A stretch of 64,000 nucleotides of DNA from NCBI GenBank assembly GCA_047621665.1, contig JBLHMB010000003.1, positions 1-64,000 of the forward strand, given 5' to 3'. Below, piece after piece: positions 1 through 9,135 of the stretch. The stretch comes from Actimicrobium sp047621665. Lineage in GTDB: Bacteria; Pseudomonadota; Gammaproteobacteria; Burkholderiales; Burkholderiaceae_D. The notes below the pieces were generated by a model. It made no database searches. It was not told the origin of the DNA and saw only the letters and a program-made list of their open reading frames with translations. Both the position numbers and the translations under genes were made by a program. Each line of letters starts with the position of its first letter. Positions within the stretch are counted from its first letter, which is position 1.

Positions 1-177
1 GGTACCTAATGCGCTAAAAGGGTATGCGATTGCGCTTCGACCGGTCTGTGATGAAGACGGGTTTTACCACGCGTATTTTTGCCATCAACGCTTCATGAAA
101 ATCGATTTGCGAGAAAAAATCGACGCAGAATGTGTCACCTATGTCCTGGTACATGTGTCACCCATGTCTCCAGTCCA
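1..177 (+). mobile_element. 3' end of an IS481-like transposase gene, cut by the window edge
   Basis: Read from base 2, the first codons give a transposase-like tail containing GYAIALRPVCDEDGF and YFCHQRFMKIDLR. This resembles the extreme C-terminus of IS481-family transposases, where a strand-rich segment ends in a phrase like 'IDLR'. Just after it the DNA has two close copies of a TGTGTCACCYATGTC motif (about 137-151 and 162-176), as expected of terminal repeats. The frame does not stop at the presumed IS end but runs on to a TGA at 314-316, so the element may be degenerate or lack its own stop. Most of the gene lies outside the window. The family call rests on memory of the C-terminal pattern. 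Confidence 0.5.
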
Positions 178-242
178 TACACTTCGCCAAAAAGAAGGTA
201 ACCAAGAAAAAGGCGACCGCGAAGCGGCTGCCCTGCGGATTC

Positions 243-333
243 CCAAAAGCCGGAGCCAGTCAGGGGGAGTGCCGCAAACTCGCTTCGCTCAGACATGCGT
301 CACTCTTATCCCCTGACTGGCTCCGGCTTTTGG
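243..333. repeat. Long perfect inverted repeat (24-bp arms)
   Basis: Bases 243-266 and 310-333 are exact reverse complements over 24 bases (arm begins CCAAAAGCCGGAGCC), separated by 43 bases. The flanking DNA from about 185 reads in one frame as a Lys-rich string, FAKKKVTKKKATAKRLPCGF. That string is typical of an interspersed non-coding repeat in betaproteobacteria that is often mis-called as a gene. No T-run follows the right arm, so this is not a classical terminator. Confidence 0.75.
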
Positions 334-375
334 CAGCTGCTTCAATGCGGAACAGGTCAACGTCAAAAACCACAT

Positions 376-450
<75 letters not shown>

Positions 451-466
451 CCACAGCGTCTGTTCT

Positions 467-807
467 TCCCGTCAAATTTCCGGAGCGCGGTTTTGCTGAC
501 CGTCGCAAGCCACACCGGCAGCAACCAGGGTCAGAGTTTTTTTTCGCAGGCCTTATCGCGAAAATTACTCTGACCCTGCTTGCGGGTTCGGAGCGTTTGC
601 CGTCCAATTTCCTTGCCGGAGTTGCTGATCCGGAGCGCTTGCCGTCCGAATTCCCTGCCGGGGTTGCTGATTCGGCTACTGCCCTTCCCGTCAAACTCCG
701 GTAACGCGGCTTTGCTAACCGTCGCAAGCCACATCGGTAGCAACCAGGGTCAGAGTTTTTTTCGCAGGCCTTATCGCGAAAATTACTCTGACCCTGTTTG
801 CGGGTTC
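467..807. repeat. Direct duplication of a ~120-bp REP-like palindromic element
   Basis: Bases ~467-589 and ~686-807 are near-identical copies. Each holds a hairpin with 12-bp arms (CAGGGTCAGAGT and its complement): 526-537 with 567-578 in the first, 745-756 with 785-796 in the second. Each has an inner CGC...GCG pairing around AGGCCT. The 90 bases between carry shorter repeats of the type 'GAGCG(T/C)TTGCCGTCC'. The hairpin resembles REP elements mobilised by RAYT transposases, but no RAYT gene is in the window. From 808 to 988 I see no further feature. Confidence 0.7.
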
Positions 808-988
808 ATAGCACTGGCCATCAAATTGCCGAGCTGAGGTTGCTCAATTGACTGCCACAACCAAGCCAGGGACAGCCACTCCGTGAGCTCATTAAACACG
901 CATCACTCAAGCACGTTCAAAGACGACTCACCGGTCTGTAAGACCAGCGTGTATCAAACCCACCTCAAAACTCTTTTTGGCCACACCC

Positions 989-1015
989 TAAAGTTGGTTC
1001 ATGCCAAACCGTTAA
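989..1015 (+). promoter_or_regulatory. Candidate sigma-28 (FliA) promoter for the downstream chemoreceptor
   Basis: TAAAGTTG at 989-996, an 11-base spacer, then ACCGTTAA at 1008-1015. The flagellar sigma-28 consensus is TAAAGTTT-N11-GCCGATAA, so 7 of 8 and 6 of 8 positions match with exact spacing. A start near 1022 would give an unusually long leader of about 205 bases before the ATG at 1228. Chemoreceptor genes are typical FliA targets. Confidence 0.6.
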
Positions 1016-1227
1016 GAGAATAGTCATTTTACTTTTGGTATCAATTTTTGATATTTAGTTGGTGTCTGCCGTTGTGTACCTCTGTTCAATCGATTCACTC
1101 TCGCAACCACCAATTAAATCACTCTTCACATCGCCTTAATAGATTAGCTATCAAAAAGAAATTTTCACAATTGCAATCATGAACCGGGCTTCGTTCGCAC
1201 TCTTGCGACCTAAAAACTGAGGACACC

Positions 1228-2925
1228 ATGAAGATCCAAACAAAACTGATTATTTCTTTCGCCGTCCTTGCAAGCATGGTCTTGCTGGTAGCCGCCATTG
1301 CTCTGAATGCGATATCCAAAGAAAATGACCACTTCTCCCAATACGTTCATGGGATCAAGGCCCGTGGCACGGAGGCGGAAAAATTTCGCCGCGCCGTCGA
1401 CGAACGGGCGATTGCCGTGCGTAATCTGGTTCTTGTCACCAAGCCGGCAGACCTCGCACTAGAAACTGAACTGGTTAAAGCTGCCCACGCGCGGGTCGGT
1501 GAACACCTAAGCAAATTAAAAGAGATGCTCGCCAAGGCAACCGATGTCAGCGAAAAAGGTCGTCTGATGGTGGTCGACATGGATAAACTCGAAGGAAAAT
1601 ACGCACCAGTAGCACTGGCAATCGTGGACCTCGCGCTGAAGAAAAAAACGCAGGAAGCCATTGCGATGATGAACGACGAATGTCGCCCCCTGCTGGCATC
1701 GATCATCAAGCTATCCGCCGAATATGCAACCGTCTCCGAGACGCGCTCGGCCCAACTAATTGATGAGTCGCAAGCCAATTATGTCGCGCAAAAAATTCTG
1801 CTCATCGCTGTCGGTCTACTGGGTTTGTGTTTTGCTGCAGTCACTGGCGTGCTGGTCACACGCAGCATCACCCGGCCGATCAATCAGGCAGTACAGTTAG
1901 CCGATGCTGTTGCCAAGGGCGATCTGACTATGCAGGTCGATATCAAAGGCAAGGATGAAACGGCAAAACTCCTCGTCTCGCTCAAATCCATGCAGGAGAG
2001 CCTTTATCAAGTGGTCGCGGGCGTGCGTCAAAACGCCGAAAGCGTGGCCACTGGCAGCGCACAAATTGCAGAAGGTAATCTGGACCTGAGTCAGCGCACG
2101 GAAGAGCAAGCCTCTGCGCTGGAAGAAACGGCATCGTCCATGGAGGAACTGGGGTCGACAGTACGCCAGAATGCTGACAACGCTAAACAGGCAAGTCAGC
2201 TCGCGCTCGGCGCCTCGGCGGTGGCCTTCGAAGGCGGCAGGGTCGTCAATCAGGTGGTCGAGACAATGAAAGGGATCAACGACTCGTCAAGACGCATCGC
2301 CGATATCATCAGCGTCATTGATGGCATCGCCTTCCAGACCAATATTCTTGCTCTGAACGCAGCGGTTGAAGCCGCCCGCGCCGGTGAACAGGGACGGGGC
2401 TTTGCCGTGGTCGCGTCAGAAGTGCGCAGTCTGGCGCAACGCAGCGCTGATGCGGCCAAAGAAATCAAGAGCCTCATCGGGACAAGTGTCGAGCGCGTGG
2501 TGGAAGGCACCACTCTGGTCGATAAAGCCGGTGCCCGAATGACGGAAATCGTCGACTCGATCAAACGTATCACCGACATCATGACGGAGATCAGCGCAGC
2601 GAGCATTGAGCAAAGCACCGGCGTTAGTCAGGTGAGCGAAGCGGTGAGCCAGATGGATCAGGCAACTCAACAAAATGCAGCGCTGGTAGAGCAAAGTGCA
2701 GCGGCGGCTGAAAACTTGAAAGATCAGGCCAGAGCGCTGGTCCAGTCGGTCGCCATATTCAAATTAACTGCGCAGCAAGATGCTGATAACAGCTTTGCGC
2801 ACGAACTGGAGCGTCGCAGTCCCAACAGAGCCAGTAATGTGAGCCGCCCTGCCTTCAAACTGGTCACTGCACCGACACAAAAAACCAACGTCGCGACCGC
2901 TCCCTCTGTCTCGAACCTGACGTGA
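1228..2925 (+). CDS. Methyl-accepting chemotaxis protein
   Basis: Inner-membrane chemoreceptor of 565 residues that would signal to the flagellar motor through CheW and CheA. It has a short cytoplasmic start, a first membrane helix (about 7-29), a periplasmic helical domain of four-helix-bundle type, a second membrane helix (about 190-212) beginning a HAMP domain at TRSITRPI, and a long cytoplasmic coiled coil. The highly conserved hairpin tip reads DGIAFQTNILALNAAVEAAR. The C-terminus has no CheR-binding pentapeptide. GAGGA lies just upstream of the ATG. The ligand cannot be told from sequence. It is the only gene of its operon, with pelG convergent downstream. Confidence 0.95.
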   Translation: MKIQTKLIISFAVLASMVLLVAAIALNAISKENDHFSQYVHGIKARGTEAEKFRRAVDERAIAVRNLVLVTKPADLALETELVKAAHARVGEHLSKLKEMLAKATDVSEKGRLMVVDMDKLEGKYAPVALAIVDLALKKKTQEAIAMMNDECRPLLASIIKLSAEYATVSETRSAQLIDESQANYVAQKILLIAVGLLGLCFAAVTGVLVTRSITRPINQAVQLADAVAKGDLTMQVDIKGKDETAKLLVSLKSMQESLYQVVAGVRQNAESVATGSAQIAEGNLDLSQRTEEQASALEETASSMEELGSTVRQNADNAKQASQLALGASAVAFEGGRVVNQVVETMKGINDSSRRIADIISVIDGIAFQTNILALNAAVEAARAGEQGRGFAVVASEVRSLAQRSADAAKEIKSLIGTSVERVVEGTTLVDKAGARMTEIVDSIKRITDIMTEISAASIEQSTGVSQVSEAVSQMDQATQQNAALVEQSAAAAENLKDQARALVQSVAIFKLTAQQDADNSFAHELERRSPNRASNVSRPAFKLVTAPTQKTNVATAPSVSNLT

Positions 2926-2970
2926 CACAAAGCCAGCAGACGCAGCGCCTGAACACCGCTGCGGTCAGTT

Positions 2971-2990
2971 GCCGGGTCACTCCCGGCTTG
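2971..2990. terminator. Weak hairpin between convergent genes
   Basis: GCCGGG, a 5-base loop, then CCCGGC (2971-2987) lies between the stop of the chemoreceptor gene and the stop of pelG. The stem is short and the following sequence is only TTGT, so terminator function is uncertain. The remaining bases of this 167-bp gap show nothing clear. Confidence 0.25.
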
Positions 2991-3092
2991 TCAACATCTG
3001 CCCGCCCGAAAAACCACGAAACGCAATAATTGTTGCTCCGAATCCGCCAGCAGGATCTGCCTATTTGTGCGCTGACACCCGCCTGCTGCCCT

Positions 3093-4463
3093 CTACTGCA
3101 ACATGAACGTCTCATACTCCAGCAACCCCAGCGTGCGCGAGAGCATCGCCAACCCCGCCAGCACCACCACCAGCAACGCCAACGCAAAGCCGTAGCCATA
3201 AAACGCCGGCCCAAGCTGCACCGACACCAGCGTGAACGCCAGATTCAAGACCACAAACGTGCCGCACAAGGCCAGCACAATGCGGCGCTTGTCGAGGTAA
3301 AAGAAGACATTCAGGATGCCCAGCAACACCACCTGCAAACCGGCGGCAATCACGTCGATGTATAGCAGCGGCAAATACAGCGTCGATATTCCCAACCATT
3401 TGAGCGTCGCCTCACCGATCACGATCAGCAGCAGCGTCGCGATGGTCTGGATCTTGATGATTTCAAAAATCCCCAGCCGTATGGTTTCGACCATGCCGTT
3501 ACGGGCTTCCTCGATCGCTTCGAGCGAACCGCCACTGCGCACTGCCTGATAGAACTTGTCGTAGTACTCGACAAAATCGGTCTCCATGCGCAACAGGAAA
3601 ATCGCCATGCCGGGAATGATCGACAGGTAAGCCAGGAACACCGGCAAGTCGTAAATCACCGAGGCCCGCAGCGGACCAATGATGGCCTGACTGGTGTCGG
3701 TGTTGAACCAGAACACGAACTTGTCGACCCAGACGCCGAGGTTGTACAGCAAGCCGATACATAGCAGCGTCGGGTACATCAGCTTGCGCTCGAAAAACTC
3801 GAACGAGATGAATCGTTGCGCCGGATAATTGCGCAGGATCAGGATCGTCATGCACATCAGCAGCAAGGCCTGACCAATCACGAAACCCGCCATCAATCCC
3901 TCCAGCCCGAACGGTCGCATCGCCAGTGCGGCCAGTACCGTGATGGTATAGCCCAGCAAATACATCCAGACAATTTCTTTGTACTGCTTCATCCCGGATA
4001 AAAAAATTGTCGCGATCCAGATGTTGGACATGACGACGAATGCCGCCAGCAGCAGCAAGCGGTACATCACGCTTTGCCCGGGGAACAGAAACAGCACACA
4101 CAACAGGCCGGCAAGCCCGCCAACCACCGTCACTGCCAGTGTCACTGCATGGAAATTAGTCAGAATGACGTCGCTGTTTTTTTCGAACAGCCGGTCCGCC
4201 GTAAAGCGCGTGAATGCCAGCTGAAACGGCCCGGTAAAAATCAGCGAGGCGGCAATCACGTAAGTAATGCTGACCTGGAATTGCACGATCAGCAGGTTCG
4301 GCAACACGATCGCAAAACTCAGTACACCGATGATCAGGATGCCGACGATCGACAGCACCCATGGGCCCGAGCTGATCACGGCCGCATAGGTGTAAGCCTG
4401 CATCAGCGACAGCAGGCTGTCGCGCTTGAGTATCTTGCGTAGTTCGAATCCGATTCCGGCCAT
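3093..4463 (-). CDS. pelG: PelG, Pel polysaccharide inner-membrane transporter
   Basis: Last gene of the pel operon, 456 residues, about the usual PelG length. It begins MAGIGFELRKILKRDSL, a hallmark start for the family, and is hydrophobic throughout with about 12 membrane helices. PelG is a Wzx-like member of the MOP flippase superfamily. With PelD, PelE and PelF it forms the inner-membrane synthase complex that moves the growing Pel chain to the periplasm. It starts 14 bases after the pelF stop, with GAGG about 12 bases before the ATG, so it should be cotranscribed. No odd features. Confidence 0.93.
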   Translation of the reverse strand: MAGIGFELRKILKRDSLLSLMQAYTYAAVISSGPWVLSIVGILIIGVLSFAIVLPNLLIVQFQVSITYVIAASLIFTGPFQLAFTRFTADRLFEKNSDVILTNFHAVTLAVTVVGGLAGLLCVLFLFPGQSVMYRLLLLAAFVVMSNIWIATIFLSGMKQYKEIVWMYLLGYTITVLAALAMRPFGLEGLMAGFVIGQALLLMCMTILILRNYPAQRFISFEFFERKLMYPTLLCIGLLYNLGVWVDKFVFWFNTDTSQAIIGPLRASVIYDLPVFLAYLSIIPGMAIFLLRMETDFVEYYDKFYQAVRSGGSLEAIEEARNGMVETIRLGIFEIIKIQTIATLLLIVIGEATLKWLGISTLYLPLLYIDVIAAGLQVVLLGILNVFFYLDKRRIVLALCGTFVVLNLAFTLVSVQLGPAFYGYGFALALLVVVLAGLAMLSRTLGLLEYETFMLQ

Positions 4464-4477
4464 GTCGTCTCAGTTCC

Positions 4478-6085
4478 TCAGCGATTTTTTTTTACTGCGG
4501 GCGAATGCATCGGACATGTGGTCGCGGGCCCGGCCGGTTGGTCGGCCTGCTGCAGCGATTTGTCATACAGCTGGCGATAGTCGGCGAACATCAGATCCTG
4601 GGTGTAGTACCTTTCGACCCGCGCGATGCCGGCAGCCTGCGCCGCCTGCCAGCGCACCGTATCGGTCAGCAGCGAGACAGCCGCCCTCGCCAGTACTTGC
4701 GGTTGCGCGATACCAACGATGGCACCGGCAACACCCAGCGCCTGATCCTCTTCGTCCAGCCCATGGATCAACTGGCGGCACGAACCGACATCGGTGGCGA
4801 CTGCCGGCACACCCGCAGCAAAGCCTTCCAGCAAGACCAGCGGCAAGGCTTCGCTAATGCTCGACAACACTACCAGCCCGATTTGCGGCATCAAAGCATC
4901 GACTTTTTGAAACCCGAGAAACTTGATCGTGTCCTGCAAGTCCAGTCCTTCAGCGATGCTGCGGCATTCCTCGGCGTAGTCCGGATCTTCGTCTTCCGGG
5001 CCGGCGATCCAGCCCTGGGCCCCTGGCATCAGGTTGACCACCGTGCGCATCGCACGGATGAAGGTCTTCACATCCTTGATCGGCACCACCCGGCCGATCA
5101 GGCACAACACCGGTGGCGGCGTAGTTGGACGCAATGCGCGCAACGCGGCAAAACGCGGCAGGTCAATGCCGTTCGGAATATTGCGGGTCCGTCCGGCCAG
5201 CGCACCATCACTGACCTGGCGTAGCCGGTTGGTTTCGTACAGCGCAACGATGTCAGCGGCGGCCTCGTAACACATCCGCCCCAACGCTTCGAAGAAGCGG
5301 ATCCACAGATCACGGAAGTACGACAGCTGCGAGGCATCTTTCTCGAATACGCCGCGGTTATCGCGAATCCATTCGCTCTGGAACAAATCGATCTTGCGTT
5401 CTTTCGTGTAGATGCCGTGCTCGGAGAGAATCAGTGGCCGGCCGCTTTGCTGCGTCAGCAAGGCACCAAGAAATCCCGCATAGCCGGTCGAAATACTGTG
5501 ATAAGCGCGGGCCGGGATGAGCTGGCGTGCCACCCGCGCCAGCGTCCAGACCGGCGTATGCATGATGCGCACGGTCCAGAAATAATCGACGAATGACGGG
5601 TCGGTGCAATACGTGCGGTAATTCTCGGCAATGGATTGCCACGACAGCTGGCTGTACAGGAACGAAGCTTCATCGAGCGCACCGCCATCCTGCATCAACG
5701 GCAGCAGCGCATGCAGCGACGCGGAAATGTCACCCTGCGGCGCAGCGGCACGCACCGGCGCACGCAGTTGCTGGTGCAGCGCCTCCATCTGCGCGTAGGC
5801 GGCGACATCGCCACCCTGCGGCAGGACCGGCGGCGCAGCATGGCGCTCGTGCAAGAAATGCGCTTCGAAGTGCACGACATTGTCCGGCATCGCATATTTC
5901 GGATCGCCGTAATCATCACGCCGGCTGCCGATGAAACAGATACCGAAGCGTATCTGCGGAAAGCCACGGATGAGCTGGTTGACCCAGCTGGAGACACCAC
6001 CACTGACATACGGGAAGGTGCCTTCAAGTAGCAGCATCACATCGCAATCGGCGGCACGGCGGGCTATCGTGGCATCAGGTTTCAA
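4478..6085 (-). CDS. pelF: PelF, cytosolic Pel glycosyltransferase
   Basis: GT4-family retaining glycosyltransferase of 535 residues. It polymerises the Pel chain from UDP-activated amino sugars in the cytoplasm, bound to the PelDEG membrane complex. The N-terminal domain opens with LLLEGTFPYVSGGVSSWV, a conserved PelF signature. The C-terminal Rossmann domain has LCLIGRVVPIKDVKTF and the nucleotide-sugar-binding segment SEALPLVLLEGFAAGVP, which supplies the E-x7-E motif. Its ATG overlaps the pelE stop by four bases (ATGA), implying translational coupling. It is slightly longer than the Pseudomonas protein because of a short N-terminal lead and a C-terminal tail. Confidence 0.95.
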   Translation of the reverse strand: MKPDATIARRAADCDVMLLLEGTFPYVSGGVSSWVNQLIRGFPQIRFGICFIGSRRDDYGDPKYAMPDNVVHFEAHFLHERHAAPPVLPQGGDVAAYAQMEALHQQLRAPVRAAAPQGDISASLHALLPLMQDGGALDEASFLYSQLSWQSIAENYRTYCTDPSFVDYFWTVRIMHTPVWTLARVARQLIPARAYHSISTGYAGFLGALLTQQSGRPLILSEHGIYTKERKIDLFQSEWIRDNRGVFEKDASQLSYFRDLWIRFFEALGRMCYEAAADIVALYETNRLRQVSDGALAGRTRNIPNGIDLPRFAALRALRPTTPPPVLCLIGRVVPIKDVKTFIRAMRTVVNLMPGAQGWIAGPEDEDPDYAEECRSIAEGLDLQDTIKFLGFQKVDALMPQIGLVVLSSISEALPLVLLEGFAAGVPAVATDVGSCRQLIHGLDEEDQALGVAGAIVGIAQPQVLARAAVSLLTDTVRWQAAQAAGIARVERYYTQDLMFADYRQLYDKSLQQADQPAGPATTCPMHSPAVKKNR

Positions 6086-7227
6086 ACGTGACCACCTTTT
6101 TGCGGGAGGGTATGTGGAACAAGCGGTGGAACAAGCGGTGGAACAAGCGGTGGAACAAGCGGCGGCACCGGCACAGCCTGGCTGCCAGCGGATAATTCGG
6201 GACGCCAGAAGCGCCGGCTTTGCGCCAGCGCCGGCACACCCGGCTGATCGGCCAGTTGGTCGAACAGCTCACGCACTTCGCCATAGCGACGCTGCAGGAA
6301 GCGCAGCTCGGCCAGATACGGCAACAGGCGTTCGCGCGCAAAGTTGCCCTCGCGCGCTTGAGCCAGTGCCCGCCCGGCGGCATCGACATCGCCGCTGAAC
6401 AATTCAAGGCGCGTCAGCAGGAACCAGACACCGGCATCCCCGGACTGCAACTGCAAGGCCCGCAGCGCGAACTTACGTACCTGTCCGGCAGAAAAACTGC
6501 GCATGTCGCCTTGCACCAGATCCTGATAAATCAACTCCCAGTACAACTCAGCGACCAGCTTGCTCAAGCGGAACTGTTCGGCGGCCTGCACGGACCGGTC
6601 GAGCCGGTGCCGGCTGTCCAGAATCCGTTGGGTAATCTGTTTTTCCTTGCTGTCGAGGATGCCGTAGGCCAGCAAGCGCATGTCGTCGGCCGGGTCAGCC
6701 AGCATCGTGCGCAGCAGGCTGCCGGTGGCTCGCGCCGGCGTATCCTGAACGGCAGCCAGCGCTTTCAGACGCTGGTCCAGCGGGGTCTGATTGTTACCCA
6801 ACTGCGCGCGCACCTGGCCGCCGCGAAACCCGGTACCTTCGTGATTGCGGTGGGTCATAAAACGCAATGGATCGATGGTCTCGAACGGCTGCTGGCTCAC
6901 TGATCGCGGCAGCCAGAATCCGAGCAGCAAACCGCCCGTCACGCACACCAGCCCGACCAGCGGCATGAAAAAATTGAAGGCAAACAAGTACGCCAGCACC
7001 CAGCCGCGCGGACGCCGGTAGCGCGCCGGGATCAGTAATATCAGCACCAGCGCCAGCAGTGCGCACCCGAGCGCATGCAGCAGCAAATAACTGCAGATCA
7101 GCGCGGCACTGTGACTGCCGGCAAACAGTAATCCGATCGACGTGAACTCGAACGACAACCCCAGAAAAAGCAGCTTATACAGCACAGCGACGCACCAGTC
7201 CGAGCAAGGTCTCTGCCGCATCGGCAT
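6082..7227 (-). CDS. pelE: PelE, TPR-containing Pel inner-membrane protein
   Basis: 381 residues in this reading. Two or three hydrophobic helices fill the first ~100 residues, followed by a helical TPR-like region (for example GDAGVWFLLTRLELFSGD and GEVRELFDQLADQP). PelE joins the PelD/PelF/PelG synthase complex. The C-terminus ends in a PLVP tandem tail coded by four perfect 12-bp units at 6114-6161. The start is uncertain: this ATG lies 53 bases inside pelD, while a GTG at 7185 would overlap pelD by only 11 bases and begin right at the first membrane helix. Neither has a clear ribosome-binding site. The gene is recognised by operon position plus architecture, as PelE is poorly conserved. 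Confidence 0.85.
   Translation of the reverse strand: MPMRQRPCSDWCVAVLYKLLFLGLSFEFTSIGLLFAGSHSAALICSYLLLHALGCALLALVLILLIPARYRRPRGWVLAYLFAFNFFMPLVGLVCVTGGLLLGFWLPRSVSQQPFETIDPLRFMTHRNHEGTGFRGGQVRAQLGNNQTPLDQRLKALAAVQDTPARATGSLLRTMLADPADDMRLLAYGILDSKEKQITQRILDSRHRLDRSVQAAEQFRLSKLVAELYWELIYQDLVQGDMRSFSAGQVRKFALRALQLQSGDAGVWFLLTRLELFSGDVDAAGRALAQAREGNFARERLLPYLAELRFLQRRYGEVRELFDQLADQPGVPALAQSRRFWRPELSAGSQAVPVPPLVPPLVPPLVPPLVPHTLPQKGGHV
6114..6161. repeat. Four tandem 12-bp units inside pelE
   Basis: GTGGAACAAGCG occurs four times without interruption on the plus strand. On the coding strand it gives a repeated Pro-Leu-Val-Pro near the PelE C-terminus. The unit is a multiple of three, so copy-number change would alter tail length without shifting frame. 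Confidence 0.9.
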
Positions 7228-8578
7228 GGCTTAACCGGGCGACATGGGTGGTGATATGGCTACTGGCGAAGCCGCCGCCAAACTGCTGCTGCAAGGCCGA
7301 TTCGATGCGCAGAAGATAACCATCGACCGCCGCCACCGAAGCCAGCGGCAACAAGGTAATGAGTGCCACATGCCTGCTGCCGACCAGCTCCCACGACAAG
7401 TCGACACCACGTTTAAGCCGCTTGACCTGCTCGAAGCGATCCAGCGATTGCTCGTCCTTACCGAACACCAGTGCCACCAGCGATGTTTCGATACCCGCTT
7501 CGATGCGGATACGCTGCAACCGCATCAGGTCCAGTGCCATCTCCGGTGGACAATCAGGCACCTTCTCCAGCACCGCGCACACCGTATGACCGAGCCGCAC
7601 ACCATCGGCGTAGTAGCCGATCAGCACCGATAGCAATTGCAGCGCGTCGTCATTGAGCGCAAAAAACGGCAGCTTTTCGACCACCAGCAAACCAACCGTA
7701 GCGCTACCCGACGGCAGCAGCGGCGCGCAGATCAGGTAACGGCTGACACTGCGATCAGCCGGGGCGATATCGATGGTCTGCACATGGGCCAGCCGTCCTT
7801 GCGCGAGGCAGTAGCGCACCAGCGGATCGGTCTGGTCCAGCGCAACGGGTTCGCCAAGAAAGGCAGCGGGCGTGCTGGCGTAGCGATCGGCAGCGGCGAT
7901 CCCGTACAGGGCGGCGATTTCGAGCTGGCAGCTCTGGCCGAGCAACTGCATGAATTCGCTCGCCCCGGGCAAGCCAACCTCATTGGCAGGATCCTGGCTG
8001 GCTGTCAGCTGGCGCAAGCGCGCCAGCGTTTCGCGCAGTGTCAGTGGTTTGGCCAGCAAATCCTGTTCGAGCCGCTCATGCGACAGGCGTAGCAGGAAGT
8101 GGTTGTTGGTCAACGTATTGAGACGTTCGTCGAGGTAGGCATTGACCGCGCGCAGGCGCCGCGTGCGCGCCGACCAGATATCGGAAAACTGACCGCATAC
8201 GAGTGTCAGCACCAGGCCACCAAGAAAAAAGACTTTCGGAAATTCCGGTTGCACCAGACTTACCGCCGGCGCGACGGTCGCAGCCAGCATCGGCAACAGC
8301 AAATCAAGGCAGATGAATGTCACCACAGCCGTTACGCCGATAGCGGTACCGTAACGCATCGCCAGCAAGGCCGGCACGATCCATAGCCACGGAAATTGCT
8401 GGTTCAACCCGAGCGGATCCTGTGGCGCGATCCAGTAACTCAGCGCGAACGCCAGCGCGCACAGAAAAATCGCTTCCAGTGCGGCCAGACTCCAGGACCA
8501 GGCCGGTGCTACGCCGGTCCGAATCGGTGGCGTTGGCGGTAACACGCGCCGGCTCAGGTCGCGCCAGGAGAACGCCAT
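7175..8578 (-). CDS. pelD: PelD, c-di-GMP receptor of the Pel synthase
   Basis: 467 residues. About four membrane helices lie in residues ~30-125, followed by a coiled segment, a GAF domain (~170-330) and a degenerate GGDEF domain. The GGDEF active-site signature is absent, but an RxxD inhibitory-site motif reads RGVD (about residues 390-393). An arginine follows about 34 residues later (R424), closely matching the spacing of the c-di-GMP contact residues in Pseudomonas PelD. The protein should therefore bind c-di-GMP and switch polymer synthesis on post-translationally. It starts 3 bases after pelC stops. Its 3' end overlaps pelE. Confidence 0.94.
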   Translation of the reverse strand: MAFSWRDLSRRVLPPTPPIRTGVAPAWSWSLAALEAIFLCALAFALSYWIAPQDPLGLNQQFPWLWIVPALLAMRYGTAIGVTAVVTFICLDLLLPMLAATVAPAVSLVQPEFPKVFFLGGLVLTLVCGQFSDIWSARTRRLRAVNAYLDERLNTLTNNHFLLRLSHERLEQDLLAKPLTLRETLARLRQLTASQDPANEVGLPGASEFMQLLGQSCQLEIAALYGIAAADRYASTPAAFLGEPVALDQTDPLVRYCLAQGRLAHVQTIDIAPADRSVSRYLICAPLLPSGSATVGLLVVEKLPFFALNDDALQLLSVLIGYYADGVRLGHTVCAVLEKVPDCPPEMALDLMRLQRIRIEAGIETSLVALVFGKDEQSLDRFEQVKRLKRGVDLSWELVGSRHVALITLLPLASVAAVDGYLLRIESALQQQFGGGFASSHITTHVARLSHADAAETLLGLVRRCAV

Positions 8579-8581
8579 CGT

Positions 8582-9127
8582 TCAGCGCGCCGCAACCAGT
8601 AACGGTTTGAGCAGCTTGGCAACCAGTTTCTGCGCCACCCCCGACAGGGACTCGCGACTCCAGCCGGTACTGCCACCGGCCGCCGCCCATAGCACCTGGC
8701 CGCTTTGCACATCGATCAGTTGCAGCGTCACACCGGCCGCCGGTTCGCCATCAATGCCGACCTTGTAACGCCATTCATCGACGCTGCCGGCCAGCGCGTA
8801 GCGGATGTTTTCGCTGCGGGCCCAGGCCAGTGCCGCATCGAACTGCTTGCGGTCCATCGGCTCGAACAGCGTCTCGGTATTGAGCGCGGTCGGATAGCGG
8901 CGCAAGTTACTGATGCCATCGACCCGCAACAGGCTTTCAGCAATCGACTCGGCACGCAGGCCGGCCTGCGGTGTCTCGGTCTGATTTACGAACGGCAGGA
9001 TGGCCCACGTGGCTCCGGCTTCGAGCGCCGGCGCGGGGCCGACATGCAACGTGGAACAGGCACCCGACAGACCGATAACAGCGGCCAGCAAAAGTGAGCG
9101 GAACAGACGACGGGAGTGTTGTTTCAT
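8582..9127 (-). CDS. pelC: PelC, outer-membrane lipoprotein of Pel export
   Basis: 181-residue lipoprotein. The signal peptide starts MKQHSRRLFRSLLLAA and ends in the lipobox LSGAC. The mature part resembles PelC, which forms a ring on the inner face of the outer membrane and guides the polymer into PelB. I chose the ATG at 9127 because AGAGGT sits 7 bases upstream, overlapping the pelB stop codon. A longer reading frame reaches back to 9148 but would put an odd lead before the signal peptide. The gap to pelB is 8 bases. Confidence 0.92.
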   Translation of the reverse strand: MKQHSRRLFRSLLLAAVIGLSGACSTLHVGPAPALEAGATWAILPFVNQTETPQAGLRAESIAESLLRVDGISNLRRYPTALNTETLFEPMDRKQFDAALAWARSENIRYALAGSVDEWRYKVGIDGEPAAGVTLQLIDVQSGQVLWAAAGGSTGWSRESLSGVAQKLVAKLLKPLLVAAR

Positions 9128-9135
9128 AGTGACCT

